NCBI RefSeq assembly: GCF_016907815.1
Contig: NZ_JAFBCQ010000001.1
Span: 2,046,001-2,110,000 of the forward strand
Direction of reading: 5' to 3'
Length of the DNA: 64,000 nt
DNA from: Microbacterium aurum
GTDB lineage: Bacteria; Actinomycetota; Actinomycetes; Actinomycetales; Microbacteriaceae
Shown here: one piece after another, positions 56,922-64,000 of the stretch
How the letters are laid out: each line of letters begins with the position of its first letter
Position numbering within the stretch: position 1 is the stretch's first letter
Made by a program: the position numbers and the translations under genes
The notes under the pieces: model-generated
The model's input: only the letters and a program-made list of their open reading frames with translations
What the model was told of the DNA's origin: nothing
Database searches by the model: none

Positions 56922-56990
56922 ATGCACGTATGCCACCGTTGGTGGGACGTGCGCACCTCCCTCATGAGACGACTCATGAGGGAGGCCAGG
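56922..56990 (+). promoter_or_regulatory. Conserved leader/possible oriT block before the second relaxase gene
   Basis: Same block as at 50246-50314. It has CCACC-GTT-GGTGG within outer CACGT/ACGTG, then a perfect 13-bp inverted repeat, CCTCCCTCATGAG (56956-56968) and CTCATGAGGGAGG (56973-56985), around ACGA. GGAGG in the second arm is five bases before the relaxase ATG. Confidence 0.6.
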
Positions 56991-59900
56991 ATGAAGGGCG
57001 GCGTGATCCTGTTCCGCGGCAACGGTGCCGCCGCGCGCCGCTATGTCGAGGCCGACCGCTCCCGCGCCGACGAGTACTACCTCGGCGCAGACAACGCCGT
57101 AGCCGAGTACGTCGTCCTCGATGCGTACGGCGAGGTTAGCGCCGCCCGTTCCCTCTCGGCTGAGGAGTACGAGGGGTGGGTGGACTGGACAGACCCGATC
57201 ACAGGCGAGTCGATGGGCACCCCGCGCAAGCCTGGCGAGGGCACGAAGGGATCGCCGTTGTTCGCGGAGATGACGATCAACGCACCCAAGAGCCTGTCGG
57301 CCGCCGCCGCCCTCCACCCCAGAGTCTCCGTCGCACTCGACCAGGCTCAGCAGGACGCTCTTGCCGAGATTCGCCGCTGGCTCGGCCAACACTCCGTGAC
57401 GAGGGTCGGGCCGCGTGACGCGCGGGAGGTCGTGCCTATTGAGCGTATGCAGGTCGTCGGCATCTCGCATAAGACCTCGCGGGCGGGTGATCCGCACCGG
57501 CATATCCACATGCAGATCGGCACGAGGGTGTGGGCGGCTGGGAAGTGGCGTGCGCTGGACACCGCGGCGTTGTTCAAGCAGCAGGGAGCGATCCGCGCGC
57601 TCGGCACCGCTGTGATCGCCGCGCATCCTGAGTTGACCGAGACGCTGAACCGCCACGGCCTGACCCTCGATCCGGTGTCCGGTGAGGTGGCCGAGTTGGA
57701 GCCGTTCAACGCGGTCATGTCGAAGCGGTCGGCGCAGATCAGACGCAACCTCGACCGCCTCGAAGCCGAATGGGAAGCCGCGCACCCCGGTCAGACGCCC
57801 GGCCCGGTGCTCACGGCACAGTTCCAGGGTGTCGCGTGGACACACCAGCGTCCGGGCAAGAAGCCCGCGGACTTGAAGAACGAGCAGTGGTGGCGGCAGG
57901 AACTCGCAGACGCCGGATACGACCCCGCCCGCGTCCAGCGGCGCGAAACGCGCGCCTCGGTGTCGCTGGATGACCTCGCCGTGCAGGAGGTCGCGAGCCG
58001 TGCGCTGGATCGCTGCGCAGCGGCGGCATCGACGTGGACGCCGCACACCGTGGCCGAGCACGTCACCCGCATCACCACCGAACACGGCGTGCAGGCCACG
58101 CCCGCCGAGTTGCGTGAGTTCATCCGCCTGGCAGCCAGCCTCGCAACCAACGATTGCTTCTCCGTCCTGCCACCAGGGGCGGCGACGCCGGAGCATGTGG
58201 CGCATCTGACCAGCCTGAGTGTCGTGGCCGCTGAGACCGCGCTGCGCGACCAGCTCGCTGCGAGCACACCCAAGCGGGAGCCGGAGCACCCCGATGTGCC
58301 TCGTGCCGCGCACGCGGCAGGACTCGATGCGGGGCAGGCGGTCGCGGCCGCCGCGGTCGCCTCAACCGACCCGCTGGTGATCGTGGAAGGCGCAGCGGGC
58401 AGCGGGAAGACCACCATGCTCCGCACGGCTATCCAGGTCGCAGCTGAGCACGGCAGAGCCTCGCGGGTGGTCGCGCCGACGCTGCGAGCGGCGCAGGTTG
58501 CGCACCAGGAACTCGGTGTACCCGCAACCTCGGTCGCCGCACTCGTCTACGCGCACGGGTGGCGGTGGAACGACGACGGCGTATGGACACGCCTGAACCC
58601 CGGCGACACCGACCCCGCAACCAGCAGCGCCTACACCGGCCCGCCGCGCGATGCCGCGCTCTCGTCTGGTGAGCGGGTGATCGTGGACGAAGCAGGCATG
58701 CTCGACCAGGACACCGCCCACGCCCTCCTGACCGTCACCGCCGAGGCCGGGGCGACGATCGCACTCGTCGGTGACCGCGCGCAGCTCCCCGCCGTCGGTC
58801 GTGGCGGAGTGCTGGACATGGCCGCGCAGATCAGGGGCCGCACCTATGACATGACCGAACTCCACAGGTTCGCTGATACCAAGTACGCCGCGCTGACGTT
58901 GGTGATGCGGGACCGGGAGAACCCCGGCGCGGTGTTCGACCGGCTCGCCGCGATGAACCTCGTCACCCTGCACGCCGACGACGATGCGGCCCGTGAGTAC
59001 GTCACGGCGCACGCTCGCAAGGGTGAGGTGACCACGGTCGCCACCAACGACGAAGCCGCCGCGCTGAACGAGCGCATCCGTGCTGGCCGGGTCGAGCGCG
59101 GTGAGGTCGATGACATGGCGACGGCGACCGGCAGCGACGGGCTATCCATCGGGGCCGGTGACCTCATCCAGACGAGGAAGAACAGCAGCGACCTGGGTGT
59201 GGCTAACCGGCAGCAATGGATCGTGCAACGAGTCACCGACGACGGCACCGTCTATGTCCGCGAAGTTGGCAACGGGCGCAAGCATCTGAACACGGTCGCC
59301 CTACCGAGCGAGTATGTGGGTGAGCATGCGCACCTGTCTTATGCCGCGACCGCCTACGGCGTCCAAGGCGCGACCGTGAACGCCTCGCATACAGTGCTCA
59401 GCGAGGCGACCAGCGCGGCAGGCGTCTACGTCGGCATGACGAGAGGCCGCGAGCAGAACCGGCTCCACGTCGTCGCGGGGAACCTCGCGGAGGCGCGGGC
59501 ACAGTTCATCGACGCGATGCAACGCGACCCCGCCGACCGCGGTCTCGACCACGCCACCGCCCAAGCCATTGACGCCGTGCGCGGCCTCGTGGCGGATGGC
59601 CCTGTTCGGCTCGTCACCGATGAACTCGCCCGACTTGACGAGGAAGCCGAGCGTGCCCACCGGCAGGCGCAACGGTGGGAGGAAGCCGCCGCACGCCTCG
59701 ACGCCCAGCGCGCCGCACACCGGGCCGAGGACGACGAAGACGCCACCACACTCCGCAGAGCAGAGGACGAGACGGCGCGGGTGCGCGCCGAGGTCACCGT
59801 GCCACTCACCGTGCGGGCCGAGACGGATGGCGCGGCCTACCTCGCAGCCATCAAAACTGAGGCCGCTGCGAGTGCGCGGCTGGCGACCACCGGGAGGTTC

Positions 59901-60437
59901 GGCAGGCGCAAGGCCCGCGCCGAGCACCAGACCGCGACGGAGCAGGCCCGGAACGTCCGTTCGCAGGTGCGCGAAGTCTGGGGCGGTGAACTGCCGGGCA
60001 CCCCCGAATCCCTACCCGCCTGGGCGGTCCAGGCAGCGGCACTACGAGCCGAGGCAGACCCCCGTGTCAGCGACGCCGAACGCGCGGTCGAGGTAGTACA
60101 TGCCGAGCAGAAGGAGACCAGGCAGCGACACCAGCGCGAGCGCATGACGTTGCTGGTAAGCGAGTTCGGGCCCGAGCACGCCCGCCGTGCTGAGTTCGGC
60201 ATGGGCGCGGTCAACCCGCACCGCAATGCCGACGACGCTCGCAGACGAGCCACGCTGATCCGTGCTGAGGCCGATGAACTCCGCAGCCTTCCGGTGAACG
60301 ACGCCGCCCAGCGGATCGAGGTCAAGCGCGCCGAGAAGGAGCACACTCGGCAGCGAGAAGGGCAACTCAGCAAGCCGTTTGACCACGAGCCCCGCCGCAG
60401 CAAGCCAAAGCGCGACGGGCCAGCACGTGGCTTGTGA
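56991..60437 (+). CDS. MobF (TraA-like) conjugative relaxase-helicase, complete (1,148 aa)
   Basis: Nicks oriT and unwinds the strand for transfer. The relaxase domain has Y18, Y29 and Y30 (DEYYLGAD) and the HUH site GISHKTSRAGDPHRHIHMQ (about residues 157-175). The RecD-like helicase has GAAGSGKTTML (about 467), IVDEAGMLDQD, LVGDRAQLPAVGRGG, SYAATAYGVQGATVN and VYVGMTRGREQNRLH. The last 330 residues are helical and charged. It is similar along its whole length to the interrupted relaxase. At the insertion-site equivalent (59330-59335) it has GCACCT instead of GCATCT, a silent change. ATG 56991 is chosen for its GGAGG. Confidence 0.95.
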   Translation: MKGGVILFRGNGAAARRYVEADRSRADEYYLGADNAVAEYVVLDAYGEVSAARSLSAEEYEGWVDWTDPITGESMGTPRKPGEGTKGSPLFAEMTINAPKSLSAAAALHPRVSVALDQAQQDALAEIRRWLGQHSVTRVGPRDAREVVPIERMQVVGISHKTSRAGDPHRHIHMQIGTRVWAAGKWRALDTAALFKQQGAIRALGTAVIAAHPELTETLNRHGLTLDPVSGEVAELEPFNAVMSKRSAQIRRNLDRLEAEWEAAHPGQTPGPVLTAQFQGVAWTHQRPGKKPADLKNEQWWRQELADAGYDPARVQRRETRASVSLDDLAVQEVASRALDRCAAAASTWTPHTVAEHVTRITTEHGVQATPAELREFIRLAASLATNDCFSVLPPGAATPEHVAHLTSLSVVAAETALRDQLAASTPKREPEHPDVPRAAHAAGLDAGQAVAAAAVASTDPLVIVEGAAGSGKTTMLRTAIQVAAEHGRASRVVAPTLRAAQVAHQELGVPATSVAALVYAHGWRWNDDGVWTRLNPGDTDPATSSAYTGPPRDAALSSGERVIVDEAGMLDQDTAHALLTVTAEAGATIALVGDRAQLPAVGRGGVLDMAAQIRGRTYDMTELHRFADTKYAALTLVMRDRENPGAVFDRLAAMNLVTLHADDDAAREYVTAHARKGEVTTVATNDEAAALNERIRAGRVERGEVDDMATATGSDGLSIGAGDLIQTRKNSSDLGVANRQQWIVQRVTDDGTVYVREVGNGRKHLNTVALPSEYVGEHAHLSYAATAYGVQGATVNASHTVLSEATSAAGVYVGMTRGREQNRLHVVAGNLAEARAQFIDAMQRDPADRGLDHATAQAIDAVRGLVADGPVRLVTDELARLDEEAERAHRQAQRWEEAAARLDAQRAAHRAEDDEDATTLRRAEDETARVRAEVTVPLTVRAETDGAAYLAAIKTEAAASARLATTGRFGRRKARAEHQTATEQARNVRSQVREVWGGELPGTPESLPAWAVQAAALRAEADPRVSDAERAVEVVHAEQKETRQRHQRERMTLLVSEFGPEHARRAEFGMGAVNPHRNADDARRRATLIRAEADELRSLPVNDAAQRIEVKRAEKEHTRQREGQLSKPFDHEPRRSKPKRDGPARGL

Positions 60438-60643
60438 CGGCTGCGCGGAGCCTCTTCGACGTTGGCGTACCTCGTCAGCGGGCACCATGTCCAACAAGTG
60501 CCTGGAACCTATCGGCTGACATACCCGCATAGAGGTAGTCAACGACCAGGTGCGCGAGCGCCCAGGTCTACGAGCCGTAGTCCTACGGCGCTCGGGAGGA
60601 CAGCGCTGATTCTATGCTCGATCGAGCTGGGAGCTGTGGCAGG

Positions 60644-61273
60644 TCAGGTCGTTGCTGCGACGAGGACGGGCTGGCGGAGTAGGGTGCGCAGCTTCTCGGG
60701 CGTGACTTTGCGGAAGTCGCTGAAGTAGACCTCGTGGTGCTTGCCGTCCACGCGTAGGCCATTCTCGGGGATGAACTCGTCGTGCATGCGTTCCAGCACG
60801 GGGGCTTCATCATCGAAGGAGCCGCGGTGGAGGGTCTGGACGCAACGCCCCTCCGAGAGCGTTTCGAGGCGAACCTCGTCCAGGCGAGCGGGCCTGTTCT
60901 TGGTTCCGGCCTGCTCGACCGCGCTCTGGAACGAATCCCGGTCGATCCAGTCGGGAACCATGAGCATCATCGTCCAGTCCCATTGGGACTTGTCGCGTGC
61001 AACGGTGAACGTGTCCATGTCTTCGGCCCACCACAGCCCCTCCAGCGGTGGAACCACGTAGTCGCGCTCACGTTCTCGCTTGCTGATGAACTTGAGCTTG
61101 TAGGCGACCGGATACAGCGCCGAAAGAGCCTCCGTGTAGGCCGGGGCGGTGTTGGGGTCACCATGCCCGTCGACCATCAGGTACTGCATGTCGGGAACAT
61201 TCACGATGCGGAACTGGCCGCGCGGGGCTTGATAGCTATCGAGAGACTTCTTGAAGTCGATCTTGTCAGTCAT
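60644..61273 (-). CDS. GyrI-like small-molecule-binding domain protein
   Basis: A 209-residue protein of the stand-alone GyrI-like family (FRIVNVPDMQYLMVDGHGDPNTAPAYTEALSALYPVAYKLKF, LEGLWWAEDMD, KHHEVYFSDFRKVTPEKLRTLLRQPV). Members bind hydrophobic or drug-like molecules and some hydrolyse or sequester them. It overlaps the PadR gene by eight bases, so a ligand-responsive pair is likely. Confidence 0.85.
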   Translation of the reverse strand: MTDKIDFKKSLDSYQAPRGQFRIVNVPDMQYLMVDGHGDPNTAPAYTEALSALYPVAYKLKFISKRERERDYVVPPLEGLWWAEDMDTFTVARDKSQWDWTMMLMVPDWIDRDSFQSAVEQAGTKNRPARLDEVRLETLSEGRCVQTLHRGSFDDEAPVLERMHDEFIPENGLRVDGKHHEVYFSDFRKVTPEKLRTLLRQPVLVAATT

Positions 61274-61790
61274 GGGATGCCTGGACTCGGGACGCGAGCC
61301 ACGACCTTTCTGCCTCCAAGAGGCTCAGTGAGTAGGAGAACACCTCTCGCGCAGCGAGCGGGAGCGGGGTCTGGGATTGTTCGGCTTCTCTGACCGCGGT
61401 GATGCGGGCTTCGATCTGCGGGAGCCTGGCGCGCAGCGCATCGGCGTACTCGCGCTCAGTGAGAAGCGGCAGGTTGGCGACGCCCACCAGGAACGGATGC
61501 GGAATCGGGTCGGCCTCAATGAGTTGGGCGATCACGTCTTGCCGGGCGACGCGCCTGCCCTCGTCCGTCGCGTGGTAGATGCGCCGCGACTTCGGCCCTG
61601 GCACGGGCTGCGCGCCTTGGATGAGTCCGCGCTTTTCCAGTTTGGTGAGCAGGTAGTAGATCGAGGAGAACCCCACCTCCGTCCACTGGCGGATACCTCG
61701 CTGCTCGATCACCTGTTCGAGGTCGTAGCCGTGGGCTGGTCGCTCGATGACGAGTCCAAGGATCGTGAGCTCTGCCGGGGTGCACGCCAT
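61266..61790 (-). CDS. PadR-family transcriptional regulator
   Basis: A 174-residue PadR regulator: LTILGLVIERPAHGYDLEQVIEQRG (HTH), VGFSSIYYLLTKLEKRGLIQ (recognition helix and wing), and a C-terminal dimerisation helix (ALRARLPQIEARITAVREAE). The start codon lies at the edge of a 34-bp perfect palindrome, so it almost certainly represses its own operon with the GyrI-like gene. Confidence 0.92.
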   Translation of the reverse strand: MACTPAELTILGLVIERPAHGYDLEQVIEQRGIRQWTEVGFSSIYYLLTKLEKRGLIQGAQPVPGPKSRRIYHATDEGRRVARQDVIAQLIEADPIPHPFLVGVANLPLLTEREYADALRARLPQIEARITAVREAEQSQTPLPLAAREVFSYSLSLLEAERSWLASRVQASHD

Positions 61791-61821
61791 GTAGATATCC
61801 TAGCACTAGGATATCTACATG
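61788..61821. promoter_or_regulatory. 34-bp perfect palindrome, PadR operator
   Basis: Two 16-bp arms, CATGTAGATATCCTAG and its exact inverse, around a CA centre. It overlaps the PadR start codon. ATGTA...TACAT ends are typical of PadR sites. Confidence 0.8.
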
Positions 61822-61901
61822 ACTCGGCCCCGTACCGGTGGGCGAGCTGCGGTAGATTGGTGTTGCGCGCACGCGCGCGACCACAGGTGAGTGTGTTTGG
61901 G

Positions 61902-61907
61902 GCATCT
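61902..61907. repeat. Right junction repeat of the inserted element (GCATCT)
   Basis: Partner of 52651-52656. Left of it is element sequence (GTGTGTTTGGG); right of it the relaxase reading frame resumes at CTC GGC TAC GCG. Confidence 0.85.
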
Positions 61908-63006
61908 CGGCTACGCGGTCACCGCGTACGGCGTCCAGGGCGCGACCGTGAACGCTGCACACACGATGCTCTCCGACGCTATCGATGCGGCAGGCGTCTA
62001 CGTCGGCATGACCCGCGGGCGCGACACGAACAGGCTGCACATCGTCGCCAGCGATCTCGCAGACGCGAAGCAGCAGTTCGTCGATGCGCTCGCCCGAGAC
62101 CGCGCAGACCGCGGCTTGGAAGACGCCACCGAACGCGCCCGTGAGGCCGTCACCGACCTGATCGCGGACGGACCCATGTCCATCGTGAGTGCGGAGCGCG
62201 ACCGTATTGTCGAGCGGATCGCGAAGGCGGACGCGGAGCGAGAGCAGTGGGTGTCGGCAGCCGCCAAATTGCACGACCAGTCCCAGCGACACAAAGCCGA
62301 ATATGAGCCGCAGCGTGAGCTGGCGGCAGCCGCCGACGCGAAGGCTGCTGCCGTGCTCGCGGACGTTGTGGAATCGCTGACACAGGAGGCAGTCGCGGAT
62401 GGCGCCAAGTTCCTGGCTGCGCAGCAGAACGCGATCGCGGCACGCCGGGCCAAGGAGAGCGCGTCTCGGTTCCGCAAGCGTCCTGCCACCCGCACCGCGA
62501 ATAACGCCGACGCCCGGATTGTGGAGACAGAGCGGGCCGTGCGCGGCCGGTGGCAGAGCGTCCCCCGCAGCGAGAGCAATCTGCCCTCGTGGTCCGAGTC
62601 AGTCGCCCAGCACGAAGCCAGCCACGTGCCCGCGGTCGTCGAAGCACGCGCGGAAGCCACGCAGGCGCGCCAGATCGTCAGCGAGATCACTGCGAGGCAG
62701 TCGCGGGAGCACATGGCGCTGTACGAGCGTGTTCTCGGGAACCGGCGCCCGAGCACGGTTGCCGCTCGGGTGAAAGCTCTGCGCGAGCAGGCGGCGCAGG
62801 ATCGCCGCTACCTCGCCCAGATTGATGCGCTTCCGCCAGATGAAGCGGTCAAGCTCGTTCACGAGTGCGCAGCGCAAATCGAGGCCGAGCACCTCGCGGC
62901 CGAGGAAGCCCGTAGAGCGGCGAAAGCGCGCACGAAGCGGGTCGAAGCTCCAAACCATGAGCGTAACCGAGGGCGCTCCCTATACCGTGACGGACCGTCG
63001 TTGTAG
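61903..63006 (+). pseudogene. C-terminal fragment of the interrupted MobF relaxase
   Basis: Continues the first relaxase from HLGYAVTAYGVQGATVN, through VYVGMTRGRDTNRLHIVAS, to the charged helical C-terminus ending RGRSLYRDGPSL. The part matches residues from about 780 onward of the complete relaxase at 56991-60437. A GTG at 61891 could start translation of MCLGHLGY, but a helicase fragment without its ATPase half is not expected to work. It is preserved without stop codons, so the insertion is probably recent or still reversible. Confidence 0.88.
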
Positions 63007-63124
63007 TCAGCGGCGCCGAAACCGAGCCGAACGAGATCAAACCGGGAGAAAACGGCCAAAACAACGGGTTCGCCGATAGGCTCTGAGTTATGACTCCGAT
63101 CGAACTCGTCAAGCCGGTGCCCTC

Positions 63125-63310
63125 GTGAGTGAGCCCTGGCTGTCTGCCGACGACATCGCCGCTCACCTGGGCGTCACCAAGGAGACGGTCTACGTCTGGA
63201 TCGCCGACAAGGGGATGCCAGCACACAAAGTGGGACGTCTCTGGAAGTTCCAGGTCAGCGAAGTCGATGAATGGGTGCGTTCCGGCGGAGCCTCATCAGA
63301 GGCCAGCTAA
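63125..63310 (+). CDS. Small helix-turn-helix protein (61 aa), excisionase/HTH_17 type
   Basis: WLSADDIAAHLGVTKETVYVWI is the HTH, followed by GMPAHKVGRLWKFQVSEVDEWVRSGG, the standard wing. It resembles excisionases but is far from the integrase. In other genomes such proteins often precede restriction or defence operons, in my recollection. GTG 63125 overlaps a 12-codon frame (MTPIELVKPVPS, 63090-63128) that could be a leader. Confidence 0.8.
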   Translation: MSEPWLSADDIAAHLGVTKETVYVWIADKGMPAHKVGRLWKFQVSEVDEWVRSGGASSEAS

Positions 63311-63393
63311 CGAATGTCGGAGGTCTGTCATAGTCTGAAAAACTTTCGCGCGTGAGACCGAGCAGCGGAGCAGATGAGGGGAGGAAAGCACGC

Positions 63394-63987
63394 ATGAGCA
63401 GCTTCAGGATTGGGCCGGTGAGCGTCGAGGTGCTGGATGGGCAGCACGCGATCGCGGTCGTCCCGCCGAGCCAGTGGCACGGCGATAGGCAGGAGCGCCC
63501 CGCACGCGCCGTGCTCGCCAATCTCAAGGCCGACGATGGTCTGCGCGCACAAGTCTCGCTGGTCCGCTGGGATGACAGCGACGAGATCTCGCTCGGCTTC
63601 GCCGAGCTGCTCGCTGGCCCGTCGGACTATGAGCGGTTGGAGGACGCCGGGGCGATCTCGCCGAAGCTCGTGGGCGACAAGCTGGTCGCGCGCATTCGCG
63701 CGTTGCGCTATGGGAAGACCGGGCGAGCAACCGGCGCGGCGGTCGAGTGGGCGCAGATCAGCGAGTGGGCGGGCGGCGACGCGCAGGCGCTGCTTGCCGA
63801 CCTCGGCGCGACGCGCACGGGCGCGTATGGCGTGCTGCTGCCGAGCGCGACACGCTTCAAGACCGAGCCGGCCATCGAGGTGCCTATCGCGGACCCGACG
63901 GCGTTGTTCGCGGCCTACGCGCTCACGCGCGTCGTGCCGATCATGACCGGCTATGGCAAGGAATCGGTGGAAGGCCCGAACGCATGA
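63394..63987 (+). CDS. Unrecognised 197-aa protein heading the right-edge operon
   Basis: Soluble mixed alpha/beta protein. FRIGPVSVEVLDGQHAIAVVPPSQW begins with predicted strands, then AVLANLKADDGLRAQVSLVRWDDSDEIS, a basic middle (KLVGDKLVARIRALRYGKTGR) and YALTRVVPIMTGYGKESVEGPNA at the end. I do not recognise the family. ATG 63394 has GGGGAGGAAAG upstream. Its stop codon overlaps the start of the next gene (ATGA), so it is the first or second gene of an operon leaving the window. Confidence 0.75.
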   Translation: MSSFRIGPVSVEVLDGQHAIAVVPPSQWHGDRQERPARAVLANLKADDGLRAQVSLVRWDDSDEISLGFAELLAGPSDYERLEDAGAISPKLVGDKLVARIRALRYGKTGRATGAAVEWAQISEWAGGDAQALLADLGATRTGAYGVLLPSATRFKTEPAIEVPIADPTALFAAYALTRVVPIMTGYGKESVEGPNA

Positions 63988-64000
63988 GTGGCGTCGACGT
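63984..64000 (+). CDS. Start of a further gene (cut by window edge)
   Basis: ATG overlapping the previous stop codon (ATGA) opens MSGVD and runs off the window. The overlap is the only evidence; nothing can be said about its function. Confidence 0.5.

Larger units (their letters stand above)
52651..61907 (+). mobile_element. 9,251-bp serine-recombinase element inside the relaxase gene
   Basis: Bounded by GCATCT at both ends. It encodes a large serine recombinase at its left end, two unknown coupled genes, a CPBP-type protein with a TetR regulator, a complete MobF relaxase, and a GyrI-like/PadR pair. Precise removal (one GCATCT kept) fuses the flanking fragments into one 1,146-codon relaxase frame, close to the 1,148 residues of the carried relaxase. 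It has its own relaxase but no mating-pore genes, so it is best described as an integrative mobilisable element. Confidence 0.88.
47906..64000 (+). mobile_element. Integrative element at tRNA-Gln (right end beyond the window)
   Basis: Runs from the tRNA-Gln 3' end to at least the window edge. Its modules are: excisionase-like and tyrosine integrase genes; a long non-coding repeat region; a MobF relaxase (interrupted); and an operon leaving the window. No type IV secretion genes are visible, so it is at least mobilisable. I found no second copy of the tRNA 3' end (GGTACCCCAG) within the window, so the right attachment site is not seen. The backbone octamer CGGCATCC nearly disappears here, which supports foreign origin. 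Confidence 0.8.

Noticed and set aside
59282..59287. Another GCATCT inside the second relaxase gene as an attachment site
   Set aside because: It lacks the surrounding GCCGAG/CTCGGC dyad and is at a different position in the gene; the hexamer alone is common.
61819..61890. 23-codon frame starting in the PadR palindrome (MTRPRTGGRAAVDW)
   Set aside because: No ribosome-binding site; the ATG is simply the mirror of the PadR start in a perfect palindrome.

Overview
The window is high-GC DNA from an actinobacterium. The tmRNA tag (ADAKRTDFALAA), the gene order ilvD-ilvBNC-serA-leuB-ilvE-gltX, leaderless genes with TAGACT-like -10 boxes, and the style of the proteins suggest a Microbacteriaceae, probably Microbacterium or a close relative. 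This placement is inference; no search was run.

Positions 1 to 47.8 kb are chromosomal backbone. In order they hold: the end of a Tad/Flp pilus cluster (0-2.3 kb); an MFS exporter; prfB, ftsE, ftsX, smpB and ssrA (3.7-8.6 kb); a lipoprotein, an HisN-type phosphatase and tRNA-Lys; a MarR-MFS pair; a translationally coupled operon with a branched-chain-amino-acid-type ABC importer, an acyl-CoA ligase, a TetR regulator, a 3-hydroxybutyrate-dehydrogenase-like SDR and a hydrolase (12.3-21 kb), next to an IclR regulator and scoA-scoB-thiolase (21-24.6 kb). Together the last two groups could take up 3-hydroxybutyrate-like acids and degrade them to acetyl-CoA. Next come trehalose synthesis (otsAB), branched-chain amino acid synthesis (ilvD, ilvBNC, leuB, ilvE), serA, several exporters with their regulators, a class V aminotransferase/LysR pair, gltX, a GT39-type membrane glycosyltransferase, and tRNA-Gln at 47.84 kb.

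From tRNA-Gln to the right edge (47.9-64 kb) the DNA is foreign. An excisionase and a tyrosine integrase sit directly downstream of the tRNA, followed by an 800-bp non-coding region with a repeat array and then a MobF (TraA-like) relaxase-helicase gene. That gene is cut in two: codons for residues 1-780 lie at 50.3-52.66 kb and the rest at 61.9-63.0 kb. The 9,251-bp segment between them starts with a large serine recombinase and is bounded by a 6-bp GCATCT repeat. Removing it on paper restores one reading frame of 1,146 codons. The segment carries its own complete 1,148-residue MobF relaxase, a CPBP-type membrane protein with a TetR regulator, a GyrI-like/PadR pair, and a coupled pair of unknown genes. 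So one mobile element sits inside the relaxase gene of another and brings a replacement relaxase.

At the right edge a small HTH gene, an unrecognised 197-residue protein and the first codons of an overlapping third gene begin an operon that leaves the window. An octamer (GGATGCCG/CGGCATCC) is very frequent throughout the backbone and almost absent from 47.9-64 kb. A tandem array of the same word lies at 41.7 kb.
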